Below are positions 55,936-64,000 of a stretch of 64,000 nucleotides of DNA, piece after piece. The notes under the pieces are model-generated. The model made no database searches and was not told the origin of the DNA. It was given only the letters and a program-made list of their open reading frames with translations. The position numbers were made by a program, and so were the translations under genes. The DNA is taken from the NCBI GenBank assembly GCA_947489685.1, contig CANLEM010000003.1, positions 310,001 to 374,000 of the forward strand. The letters run 5' to 3'. Source of the DNA: an uncultured Aquimarina sp. GTDB taxonomy: Bacteria; Bacteroidota; Bacteroidia; Flavobacteriales; Flavobacteriaceae. Positions within the stretch are counted from its first letter, which is position 1. Every line of letters starts with the position of its first letter.

Positions 55936-58713
55936 ATGACGAAACATCTTGTAAAAATCCTGATAGGAATATTTTGTATCTCAAAATTTTCTTATTCACA
56001 ATGTACTAACCCGGGACTTATTACTATTAGCGAGTGTGACATGGAAAATGTCGACTTTGATATGAATGGTACTGCAGATGGAATCATTAATATCTATGAC
56101 GAGACGGGTACCACTCCAGCCGACGGAACTTGGACTATAGCTCCAAGATTTGCCGCTGCATTTGATACCGCTACAGGTAATCTTTCAACTTGGGACTTGC
56201 AATTTTCTACTACTGCAATCACGCCTAACGACTATTTTTTTGAATTGAGGAGTGTAGCGTGTGGAGATGTACCTATTAGAACAGCTAGATTGTTTTTAGG
56301 ACCATATTCTGGTGTAGCTCTGGCTCCATTTGGAACACTTAATGTTAATGTAGAAGCATGTGATTTAGAAACTTTTGATTTGTTTAATGCATTAACCTCG
56401 GATGTAGCTAATCCGCCGCCTCACTTAAATGGTGAATGGGTGTATAATGGCACCAGCTCTAATTTTTTAAGCCTTTCGGGATCGGTTTTTTCAGCTAGGA
56501 TCCCATATCAACCCGGATTACCATTGGTTGATCAGGAAGTGTTTGAGTTTACATACAGGGTACCTGGGTTAACTCCATGTGATCCATTTCAGGAAACAAC
56601 AGTCAGGATATCAATGATACGACAGGTAAATGCAGGATTTTCTGATTCGACCGATATTTGTGAAGATGAGATTCTGGCAGGAGCATATGATGCAGATATT
56701 AATCTAAGGGATGATCAGTATCTCTCTGGAGAGGATATCGAAGGGATATGGGTAGTAGGAGCAGATACTACCGGCCAGATATCTGACGAACAAGATCCAA
56801 TAATTAATATAAAAGAGGTATATGATCAAATTGTTGATGGTGGTAATAATTTGAGATTTGGATGTGAAACTTTTAGCTATCAATATTCGGTTAGTCAAAG
56901 ATCTGGTGTATGTGATGATAGAAGTACTAGTGTGTCCTTTACTATTTATGAGCAATTAAGATCATTTAATCAACCCGATGCGCCGCCACAAGTGTGTAGA
57001 AATACTTCTGGTTCTATTAATCTTTTTGATTTATTAGAGTTCACAAATGAAGGCGGGTTTGATTTTGTCTATGATAATAGTTTTTATGTAAACTGGCGTT
57101 TAGTTTCGGGACCTTCTTCTTTGGGTTTAGTAGAACAGCCTAATACGCTTGATACTTTTGATACGAGTATTGATTATTACTTGGGTACAGTTAATTTGTC
57201 TTTAGCACCTGCAGGAGTATATACTTTTGAATATGGAGTGACACCAGATATCAATTGCCCGAGCCCTTCACAAATATGTGATCCTTTTGTTACTAGTCCT
57301 ACAGATCCCACATTCTCTAATAACCCTTGTGATGTATTAACGGCTCAGGTAACTATACAAATCTTAGCATTTGATTATGCCGGAGAGGATACAGATGATA
57401 TTATCTTGTGTGCATCTCTTGGTCAAGTGGATTTAAGAAGTCTTCTAGAAACTAATGGTACAGATACAGTTGTAGAAACTGGAATTTGGACGGATTCATC
57501 AAATAATGTAATTGATAATACTTTTGTTTTTCCGACAATTACGACATCGCAATTATTTAATTTTATTTATACAACGACTAGTAGTGATGGTTGTGTAGAG
57601 CGTTCGCAGTTAAGCTTTGTAATAGATCCGGTCCCAGACGCGGGTGAAGATAATGATGTTGCAATATGTTCGGATAACCTGGTAATTACACTTTTTGACC
57701 AATTGGGAGGGAACCCTAGTACCGAAGGCACCTGGACAGGGCCTTTTGGATTTGTATCTACAGATCATTTGGGCGTTTTTGATATTAATGACGAAACTTT
57801 ACCAATTCTCGGAGGTGGTAACTATACATATACAGTGCCTGCTAATGATGGATGTACAACACCAGATACGGCTATTATAAATATTACTATAGTAGAACCA
57901 GTTACCATTGGCACAGATAGGGCAGATACATTTTGTAAAATAGATGGTCGTGTTAATTTGTTTTCTCTTTTGGATAGAGATACCCCCAGAACGGGAGTTT
58001 TTGAAGATACCGATAATACGGGTGCGCTTTCTGTCGATGGAGTTTTAGAGTTCGAAACGTTGACGAATGAAATTTATAATTTCACTTATGTAATAACCAA
58101 TGCAATACCTTGTGATGAATCCACACTTAATGTAGCAGTACAAATTGTTGATTTACCTATTCCCAATGTGCCGAGTCAGGAGTTTTGTATTCTTGATGCG
58201 GTTAGATTAGATGATATCCAAGTAGATGTATTAAATTATAATTGGTACGCTACTTTAGAAAGTGAAACTCCAATATTGGATAATCCTTTGCTTTTGGATA
58301 ATCAAGTGTTTTATATCGCAAATGTAGATGTGGATAATTGTGAATCAGAAAGACTTGAAGTTAATATCAATATTCTGAATACAGGAGAACGCTCTTCGAC
58401 CGGTGAATTATGTACTCTGGACTTTCAAGATGGAGTATCTCCTAATGGAGATAATCAAAACGACACTTTTGATTTATTTATAGAAGGTGTTTATAATCTA
58501 CCCGAAGCATTTCCAGATTTCGATCTTCAAATTTTTAATAGATACGGAAGCTTGGTATATGAAGGAAATAATAATACCGAAGAGTTTAGAGGAGAAAGTA
58601 ATACCTCGGTACGATTAGGAGATGATCTTCCTTCAGGAACCTATTTCTACATATTTACTCCCAATTTTGAAAATAATTTACCAATACAAGGAAGTTTTTA
58701 CTTAAGCAGATAA
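55936..58713 (+). CDS. Secreted repeat protein with CHU_C (T9SS type B) sorting domain
   Basis: With the ATG at 55936 the protein starts with a clean signal peptide (MTKHLVKILIGIFCISKFSYS, cleaved near residue 21). The long middle is made of Cys-paired Ig-like/PKD-like or SprB-like units (GIWTDSSNNVIDN, AGEDNDVAICSDN, GTWTGPFGF), each with a short ATTAC-like acidic start. The last 95 residues are the gliding-motility CHU_C domain (DFQDGVSPNGDNQNDTFDLF, YGSLVYEGNNN, SGTYFYIF). Such proteins are exported by T9SS and need a PorP/SprF partner, which is the next gene. They are usually adhesins or surface filaments. Confidence 0.88.
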   Translation: MTKHLVKILIGIFCISKFSYSQCTNPGLITISECDMENVDFDMNGTADGIINIYDETGTTPADGTWTIAPRFAAAFDTATGNLSTWDLQFSTTAITPNDYFFELRSVACGDVPIRTARLFLGPYSGVALAPFGTLNVNVEACDLETFDLFNALTSDVANPPPHLNGEWVYNGTSSNFLSLSGSVFSARIPYQPGLPLVDQEVFEFTYRVPGLTPCDPFQETTVRISMIRQVNAGFSDSTDICEDEILAGAYDADINLRDDQYLSGEDIEGIWVVGADTTGQISDEQDPIINIKEVYDQIVDGGNNLRFGCETFSYQYSVSQRSGVCDDRSTSVSFTIYEQLRSFNQPDAPPQVCRNTSGSINLFDLLEFTNEGGFDFVYDNSFYVNWRLVSGPSSLGLVEQPNTLDTFDTSIDYYLGTVNLSLAPAGVYTFEYGVTPDINCPSPSQICDPFVTSPTDPTFSNNPCDVLTAQVTIQILAFDYAGEDTDDIILCASLGQVDLRSLLETNGTDTVVETGIWTDSSNNVIDNTFVFPTITTSQLFNFIYTTTSSDGCVERSQLSFVIDPVPDAGEDNDVAICSDNLVITLFDQLGGNPSTEGTWTGPFGFVSTDHLGVFDINDETLPILGGGNYTYTVPANDGCTTPDTAIINITIVEPVTIGTDRADTFCKIDGRVNLFSLLDRDTPRTGVFEDTDNTGALSVDGVLEFETLTNEIYNFTYVITNAIPCDESTLNVAVQIVDLPIPNVPSQEFCILDAVRLDDIQVDVLNYNWYATLESETPILDNPLLLDNQVFYIANVDVDNCESERLEVNINILNTGERSSTGELCTLDFQDGVSPNGDNQNDTFDLFIEGVYNLPEAFPDFDLQIFNRYGSLVYEGNNNTEEFRGESNTSVRLGDDLPSGTYFYIFTPNFENNLPIQGSFYLSR

Positions 58714-58716
58714 ACA

Positions 58717-59634
58717 ATGAAATTAAAGTTAGTTTTTATAATATCCATAGTTTTCTGCTCGGTACTATTTGCACAGCAGGAACCCCAATATTCGCAGTAC
58801 ATGTATAATATGAGTACTGTAAATCCGGCGTATGTAACTAATCAAAGCGGATTAATATCTACGGGATTAGTATACCGAAGTCAATGGACAGGGATTGAGG
58901 GAGGTCCACAAACGGCAAATGTTTTTGGAAACATACCTGTAAATGAAAAAATAGAACTTAGTGTGAATTATGTAAATGATAGAATTGGTGATGCTATTCC
59001 TGTTACCAATAATTATATCAATGTTGATTTCGCATATATCACCAGAATTTCGGACCAGATTAGGTTATCTTATGGTTTAAAAGCAGGGGTCAATAGTTTT
59101 AAAATAGATCCTTCTGGATCTAATGTAGCCGATGATCCAACATTTTTGGATAATACATCTACCACGCAGCTCAATGTTGGTGCAGGAATATTTTTGTTTA
59201 CTAGTAATTTTTATGCTGGGATTTCTTCACCAAACCTACTGCCAAGTGATGTTGATATTAATGGAATTGGAGTCGCTCAAACCAAAACGCATTTGTACGG
59301 TGTAGCAGGTTATGTGTTTGATTTTGTTGATGAAATAAAACTGAAGCCTTCATTTGTAGTCAAACAAGTTATTGATTCGCCAATGACATTTGATCTTTCA
59401 TTAAACTCTTTGATTTATGATAAATTTGAGCTTGGAGTTTCCTACAGATATACAGATTCTTTTATAGCGCTGGCGGGATTTAATATAACGCAAAGCCTAA
59501 AAATAGGGTATTCATATGATTTTAGTGTAAGTGACTTAAGCGGTTATAATGATGGAAGTCACGAAATTGTATTGCTATACAATTTTGACCTCTTAAAATT
59601 TGGTAATAAACATACTTCTCCAAGATTCTTCTAA
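58717..59634 (+). CDS. PorP/SprF-family T9SS outer-membrane protein
   Basis: A signal peptide (about 1-19) leads to a small outer-membrane beta-barrel of about 285 residues. The family start QQEPQYSQYMYNMSTVNPAY is clear. The chain ends in aromatic-rich strand and RFF. In Flavobacterium johnsoniae, SprF is needed for export of SprB and can be specific for type B (CHU_C) cargo; the cargo gene lies 3 bases upstream and the OmpA-type partner follows by one base. So this is probably the dedicated partner of the CHU_C protein, which is inference from position. Confidence 0.92.
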   Translation: MKLKLVFIISIVFCSVLFAQQEPQYSQYMYNMSTVNPAYVTNQSGLISTGLVYRSQWTGIEGGPQTANVFGNIPVNEKIELSVNYVNDRIGDAIPVTNNYINVDFAYITRISDQIRLSYGLKAGVNSFKIDPSGSNVADDPTFLDNTSTTQLNVGAGIFLFTSNFYAGISSPNLLPSDVDINGIGVAQTKTHLYGVAGYVFDFVDEIKLKPSFVVKQVIDSPMTFDLSLNSLIYDKFELGVSYRYTDSFIALAGFNITQSLKIGYSYDFSVSDLSGYNDGSHEIVLLYNFDLLKFGNKHTSPRFF

Positions 59635-61701
59635 ATGGCAAATACAAAAACAATACTAATATTTATACTGCTGCTTACTCAGATTGCATTTTCTCAAAAG
59701 AAAAGCAGAGCAGATCGTTTTTTCGAAAAAGGAGATTATATTAATGCTGCATCCCAGTATGAAGAAGAGTTAAATCAAGAAGGGTATACAAAGCATATAC
59801 TTAAAAATATAACGACTTCATATTATAACACTTTTAAATTTAGACAAGCGTATCGTTATCTTAAAGTGTTAACCTCGGGTAAGTTTTATGATCGAGATAA
59901 AACTTATGATAATCAATATAACTTCATGATGTATCAGGTGCTTTCGGCATTAGGAGAGTATGAGAAATCTGTCGAATTTTTGGCATTATATACGCTTAAT
60001 GATGCTAATACGCAATTAGATAAATCTGATGCCATATCGATCATAGAAAACTTTAAACTTAAAGATGATGATTATAAAGTTGCCGCTGCGAGTTTTAATT
60101 CTGAAGCTTCAGAATTTGGAGCGATAAAGAGAGATAGTGTAGTTTACTTTACTACCGATAGGCATCCTTATAGTCCTTTGGATAAAAACTACAAATGGAC
60201 ACATCGCCCATTCTTGGATATTTATAAAGTTACTGTAGATAAGGATAATCAGCCTGTTTCAGAAATTGAAACTATTTCTAAAGAAATCAATTCCAAATTA
60301 CATGAAGGTAATTTCTGTTTTTCAAAAGATGGAAATACGATTTACCTATCCAAAAGTAATTCTGAGAAGGGTAAGAAAAAATATGATAGTATTAAAAATA
60401 ATTCAATTCATTTGTATAAAGCTACCAAAGTAGAAGGGGAATGGGGTAAACCTGAAAAACTGGCTTTTAATGATGTTAATTTTTCTATAGAACACCCTTC
60501 ATTATCCGAGGATGGAAGTAGATTGTATTTTTCTTCGAATATGCCTGGTGGATATGGAGATTTTGATATCTACTATGTAGATGTAAACCTTGATGGTACT
60601 TATGGGACCCCAATGAATTTGGGAGCTGTAATAAACACAAAGAACAGAGAGCAATTTCCGTATATATCCAAAGAAAATCATTTATTCTTTTCATCCAATG
60701 GTCACCTAGGTCTAGGAATGATGGATGTATTTGTTTCAGAATTAAGAGAAGGTGAGCTTTCCAAACCGATAAATTTAGGTGCTCCGATTAACTCTAGTTA
60801 CGATGATTTTTCTTTTGCTTATACCAATGATACTGATGGTTTTTTTGCTTCCAACAGGAAAAAAGTAGGAGATGATATTTATTCATTTTCTCAGATCGGA
60901 GATATTTTTCCGAAGAAATATATAGCACGTTTTGAAGTAAAAGACTTTGCATCTGATGATTATATACCTGATTCTGAGGCAGTGTTGTATGACGACGAAA
61001 ATGAAATTGTTTATGAAAGTCAATTAGATTCTGTAGCCGGTTTTGATATAAAAATATTTCCTGGAAAGTATAATTTTAAAGCATCTGCCGATGGTTACAA
61101 AACAAGAACAAAACCTGTGCTCGTAAAAGAGAAAAAAGATGGAGTGTATGTGATCTATTTGGATAAAAAGAAGATCAGCGAAGATCAGGTGAATGTAAAA
61201 GATAGCCTTAATATTAAAGAAGGAACTACTATTACAGATAGTAGTACCAATAGTAAAAAGGAAGAAGAAATCAGTAAAGCTAGACTAAGAGAGCTATTGT
61301 TAGGGGATAAAGAAGGGCCGCCAGTAGTTGAGAAGAATGGTAAGTTATATTTTGAAATGCCACCCATCTATTTTGATTACGACAAATGGAATATTAGGGC
61401 CGATTCAAAGAAAGTTTTGGATAAACTAGCATTGAAATTAGAAAAGTATAAAACAGTATATATTAAAATTAGTTCGCATACTGATAGTAGAGGTACTGCA
61501 TCTTATAATCAGGTGTTATCCGAAAGGAGAGCCGAGTCTACACGTAATTATTTGGCTTTAATCGGGTATGTAAATGCGAGAAGAATGAAATTTGTTGGAT
61601 TTGGAGAATCTGAACCTTTAATTGATTGTGAAAGCAAGGTTTGTAATGAAGAAGAGCACCAGACCAATAGAAGAAGTGAATTCGAAATTGTGCAGTACTA
61701 A
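59635..61701 (+). CDS. OmpA-family protein with TPR and PD40 repeats (PorE-like)
   Basis: After a signal peptide (about 1-20) come TPR-like helices (about 22-150), a WD40/PD40-type beta-propeller (about 155-435; DGSRLYFSSNMPGGYGDFDI), a carboxypeptidase regulatory-like beta domain (about 440-515) and a C-terminal OmpA domain (about 570-688) with HTDSRGTASYNQVLSERRA. This order matches PorE-type proteins that fix the T9SS machinery to peptidoglycan. It is probably a cassette-specific version. The start codon follows the stop of the PorP-like gene directly. Confidence 0.9.
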   Translation: MANTKTILIFILLLTQIAFSQKKSRADRFFEKGDYINAASQYEEELNQEGYTKHILKNITTSYYNTFKFRQAYRYLKVLTSGKFYDRDKTYDNQYNFMMYQVLSALGEYEKSVEFLALYTLNDANTQLDKSDAISIIENFKLKDDDYKVAAASFNSEASEFGAIKRDSVVYFTTDRHPYSPLDKNYKWTHRPFLDIYKVTVDKDNQPVSEIETISKEINSKLHEGNFCFSKDGNTIYLSKSNSEKGKKKYDSIKNNSIHLYKATKVEGEWGKPEKLAFNDVNFSIEHPSLSEDGSRLYFSSNMPGGYGDFDIYYVDVNLDGTYGTPMNLGAVINTKNREQFPYISKENHLFFSSNGHLGLGMMDVFVSELREGELSKPINLGAPINSSYDDFSFAYTNDTDGFFASNRKKVGDDIYSFSQIGDIFPKKYIARFEVKDFASDDYIPDSEAVLYDDENEIVYESQLDSVAGFDIKIFPGKYNFKASADGYKTRTKPVLVKEKKDGVYVIYLDKKKISEDQVNVKDSLNIKEGTTITDSSTNSKKEEEISKARLRELLLGDKEGPPVVEKNGKLYFEMPPIYFDYDKWNIRADSKKVLDKLALKLEKYKTVYIKISSHTDSRGTASYNQVLSERRAESTRNYLALIGYVNARRMKFVGFGESEPLIDCESKVCNEEEHQTNRRSEFEIVQY

Positions 61702-62005
61702 TTTGAAATTAGCAAAAAAATACATTTGCTAGACAAGATTACAGTCACATGTTAAAATAAAGAAACGTCTTTTTATGTGCCGATTGTTGTTTGCAAATTG
61801 ACGTTGTCAATGACTGAGTTTATGTAATTATACTTACCCAAATCTTGATTGATTATTTGTATTTAAGGTGCTGTTTATTAGTGGTTTATGCTGTTTTCGA
61901 TTTTGCTTACCAAATTTATAAAATTGATGTTGTTGTGTTTTTTATGAAGTGAATTTAAACCTAGTTTTGAGATTAATAAAACAAATAATCTTAAAATTAA
62001 AACTT
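61702..62005 (+). other. 304-bp intergenic region before the lipoprotein gene
   Basis: A hairpin TAGCAAA/TTTGCTA (61710-61731) and a bulged hairpin CACAT...ATGTG (61746-61779) with inner stem AAAGA/TCTTT and loop AACG may end the T9SS cassette, though neither has a proper T-run. Near the right end is a promoter-like -7 element. The rest shows nothing. Confidence 0.4.
61962..61969 (+). promoter_or_regulatory. -7 element before the lipoprotein gene
   Basis: A perfect TAGTTTTG; upstream at 18 bases there is only a T-run. It supports the ATG at 62006, since the in-frame start at 61949 would lie before it. Confidence 0.4.
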
Positions 62006-62719
62006 ATGAAAAACAATTTAATTAGAGGCGTTTTGGTGTTTTCTTTATTATCACTTATCGGCTGTGAAGTAGAGAATGATGAAAAAGAAATTATATCTAG
62101 TGAATTACAAGGATTTATTCATGTCAATAATCTAGAGGTGCTGGATGAAGATATGCCAAATGCTATAAAATTTAATAGTGTTAAAGATGCGCAACAGTTT
62201 CTTGATGATTTTAGAGCAGGCATAAAGTCAATTGATACTTTCGAAATTCCACATAAAGCTAATATATCCGAAAAAAAAACAAATAAATCTTCAACACCGG
62301 TCAGAATTGATGGGTCTACCACAGTGACTCTGTTCCGATCTAGGATAAGATTGACTAGCCTAAAAGCAGATATAACGTATCCATATTGTACAGGTGATGG
62401 TGCTATTTTCAATGATTTAACGGGTTTTTCGATAAGATCTTATTTAACAGGTTTTACTCTTGCAGTTACTTGGGAACCTACAACAGAAATAGCAAATTAT
62501 TTGACATCTAGATCAGTTATCTATACGGTCAAAGGAAAAATTAAATTAGGTCTTGATGTTGAAGGGTTACCTTTAGTAATTTCAGAAACAGTTTCTATTC
62601 CAAATAAAATAATTAGTAATCCAGAAGGATTTGGTAACGGCAGTGGTACTTGTGAACCACCATCTGGAGGAGACGATGGACATGGTGGTCAGTGTCCAGA
62701 AGGTAGTGAAACACGTTAA
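62006..62719 (+). CDS. Hypothetical lipoprotein with Cys-containing tail
   Basis: The start MKNNLIRGVLVFSLLSLIGC is a lipoprotein signal with lipobox LIGC, so the mature protein begins with a lipidated Cys and lies in the periplasm or on the surface. The rest is a beta-rich domain (about 80-210) with Thr and Ser; the tail is Gly- and Asp-rich with Cys near the end (CEPPSGGDDGHGGQC). I do not recognise the family. I preferred the ATG at 62006 to the in-frame 61949 because of the lipobox and the upstream -7 element. Confidence 0.65.
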   Translation: MKNNLIRGVLVFSLLSLIGCEVENDEKEIISSELQGFIHVNNLEVLDEDMPNAIKFNSVKDAQQFLDDFRAGIKSIDTFEIPHKANISEKKTNKSSTPVRIDGSTTVTLFRSRIRLTSLKADITYPYCTGDGAIFNDLTGFSIRSYLTGFTLAVTWEPTTEIANYLTSRSVIYTVKGKIKLGLDVEGLPLVISETVSIPNKIISNPEGFGNGSGTCEPPSGGDDGHGGQCPEGSETR

Positions 62720-62780
62720 ATTAGACGTTTGGGTTATCGGGCGGCTATGTAGATGAGGTAAATTTTAATCAGACATCCAA

Positions 62781-62845
62781 AAAAAGGTGTGCAATCTTGG
62801 TATATGAAAAATTATATTGTAATTTTGCACTCCTTTTTAGCGAGT
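62781..62845 (+). terminator. Long-loop hairpin before rpsA
   Basis: The arms AAAAAGGTGTGCAA (62781-62794) and TTGCACTCCTTTTT (62825-62838) pair with one mismatch, with a 30-base loop; the right arm itself ends in T's. It may end the lipoprotein transcript, or be a leader structure of rpsA if the latter starts upstream. Confidence 0.45.
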
Positions 62846-62944
62846 AAGAGAATATGAAAAGGGATTAGAAAATTTAATTTTAACGCTTCTGTATAGTTTT
62901 CGTACTGATTCTCAATAATATATAGAATACAAATTTTATCTTCA

Positions 62945-64000
62945 ATGTCTGAAGAAACAAAAAACACAGACGTTCAGGAAGTAGAAACTCCAAAAGTATC
63001 TGCGCAACAAGCAAATCCTGAGCAATTTCTAAAAGAATTTAACTGGCACAACTACGAAGAGGGAATTGACCCTATCGAAGATTCAAAACTTGAAGAGTTT
63101 GAAAAATTAGTTGCCGAAAATTTTGTAGACACCTTAAATGATGAGGTAGTTGATGGTACGGTAATTAATATTACTGATCGTGATGCAATTATCGATATCA
63201 ATGCAAAAAGTGAAGGTGTGATCTCATTAAATGAGTTCCGTTATAACCCGGATCTTAAAGTAGGTGATAAAGTAGAGGTTTTAATTGACGTTCGTGAAGA
63301 CGCAACTGGTCAGTTAATCTTATCTCACCGTAAAGCTCGTGTAATCAAAGCATGGGATAGAGTAAATGCTGCACATGATACTGGTGAAATCGTAAATGGT
63401 TTTGTAAAATGTAGAACCAAAGGAGGTATGATCGTTGATGTATTCGGTATCGAAGCATTCTTGCCAGGTTCTCAAATAGATGTTAAGCCTATCCGTGATT
63501 ATGATGCATATGTAGGGAAGACAATGGAATTTAAAGTGGTTAAAATTAACCATGAATTCAAAAACGTTGTTGTTTCGCATAAAGCGCTTATCGAAGCGGA
63601 TATCGAAGAACAGAAAAAAGAAATTATTGGTCAATTAGAAAAAGGTCAAGTATTAGAAGGTACTGTTAAGAATGTTACTTCTTACGGTGTATTCGTAGAC
63701 CTTGGAGGAGTTGACGGACTTATTCATATTACAGACCTTTCTTGGTCAAGAATCAATCATCCAAATGAGATTGTAGAACTTGATCAGAAATTGAATGTTG
63801 TAATCTTAGACTTTGATGAGGCTAAGACACGTATCCAATTAGGTCTTAAACAATTGAAGCCTCACCCATGGGAAGCTCTTGATAAAGAACTTAAAGTAGG
63901 TGATAAAGTTAAAGGTAAAGTTGTAGTAATTGCAGATTACGGTGCGTTTATCGAAGTTGAAGAAGGAGTAGAAGGATTGATCCACGTTTCTGAAATGTCT
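62945..64000 (+). CDS. rpsA: Ribosomal protein S1, 3' end cut by window
   Basis: The reading frame is open at the last base (352 codons visible). The start is MSEETKNTDVQEVETPKVSA, followed by S1 domains: EFEKLVAENFVDTLNDEVVD marks the first, then ILSHRKARVIKAWDRVNAAH, KGQVLEGTVKNVTSYGVFVD with GVDGLIHITDLSWSRINHP, and VKGKVVVIADYGAFIEVEEG at the end; I count four S1 modules so far. In Bacteroidota, S1 is a ribosome-associated mRNA-binding protein important in phyla without Shine-Dalgarno use. A weak TAGTTTTC at 62894-62901 is a possible -7 element. Confidence 0.95.
   Translation, partial: MSEETKNTDVQEVETPKVSAQQANPEQFLKEFNWHNYEEGIDPIEDSKLEEFEKLVAENFVDTLNDEVVDGTVINITDRDAIIDINAKSEGVISLNEFRYNPDLKVGDKVEVLIDVREDATGQLILSHRKARVIKAWDRVNAAHDTGEIVNGFVKCRTKGGMIVDVFGIEAFLPGSQIDVKPIRDYDAYVGKTMEFKVVKINHEFKNVVVSHKALIEADIEEQKKEIIGQLEKGQVLEGTVKNVTSYGVFVDLGGVDGLIHITDLSWSRINHPNEIVELDQKLNVVILDFDEAKTRIQLGLKQLKPHPWEALDKELKVGDKVKGKVVVIADYGAFIEVEEGVEGLIHVSEMS

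Noticed and set aside
63320..63634. 104-residue minus-strand ORF in rpsA
   Set aside because: Antisense to four conserved S1 domains.
1..64000. CRISPR arrays, insertion sequences, prophage, integrases, tRNA and rRNA
   Set aside because: I looked for repeated spacers, terminal repeats, transposase or integrase motifs and cloverleaf patterns in the non-coding stretches and found none.

Overview
The window is AT-rich chromosomal DNA from a member of the Bacteroidota, almost certainly a marine-type Flavobacteriaceae (an Aquimarina-like genus is my guess, not a demonstration). The signs are type IX secretion system (T9SS) proteins (PorX, PorP/SprF, a type A sorting tail and a CHU_C type B tail), the LpxC-FabZ fusion, a fused alpha/beta 2-oxoacid dehydrogenase E1, the absence of Shine-Dalgarno sequences, and several promoters of the Bacteroidota form TTTG/TTG-N18 to N23-TAnnTTTG. 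I see no insertion sequence, prophage, CRISPR array, tRNA or rRNA. This is mostly housekeeping core with a few accessory surface proteins.

Layout. 1-1.3 kb: two small membrane proteins, the first cut by the window edge. 1.3-10.4 kb (minus): fused E1, an outer-membrane pseudo-peptidase, a LOG-family protein, UvrA. 10.8-20.4 kb: small mixed units (a beta-barrel-start protein, aroB, proline dehydrogenase/VOC/pentapeptide protein, a Tat-exported aminotransferase, a MocR regulator divergent from a flavin-reductase-like gene, DUF1272, GNAT). 20.5-23.8 kb (minus): alanine dehydrogenase, tsaE and the T9SS regulator porX. 24-31.5 kb (plus): HD hydrolase, then the lipid A start genes lpxD, lpxC-fabZ, lpxA, followed by efp, a second lpxD-like gene, an NTF2-like gene and sucD. 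31.6-41 kb: M16 peptidase lipoprotein, fabG, a VWA membrane protein, prohibitin, and a soluble TPR hybrid kinase. 41.3-45.4 kb: a 1355-residue secreted Asp-box/FN3 protein with a T9SS tail. 45.5-47 kb (minus): OmpA-like protein and helix-hairpin-helix protein. 47.1-55.8 kb: a full histidine operon. 55.9-61.7 kb: a T9SS adhesin-type cassette (CHU_C protein, PorP/SprF, OmpA). 61.9-64 kb: a lipoprotein and the start of rpsA.

How the genes work together. The histidine operon hisGDC-B-H-A-F-IE encodes all steps of the pathway and is interrupted by two non-pathway genes (a DUF3667 membrane protein and a DinB-fold protein). Its leader carries an 18-codon peptide with four consecutive His codons, a strong terminator and a mutually exclusive antiterminator that I could pair by hand: a complete transcription attenuator. 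The lpx block supplies the first three lipid A reactions, with FabZ controlling flow of the shared 3-hydroxyacyl-ACP. PorX, the sorting tails and the PorP/SprF-OmpA cassette together point to active T9SS export.

The points I would look at first are the his attenuator, the peptidase-M1-like protein that has lost its zinc ligands and gained an outer-membrane barrel, the acid/amide exchange in the E1 thiamine-diphosphate metal site, and the two foreign genes inside the his operon.
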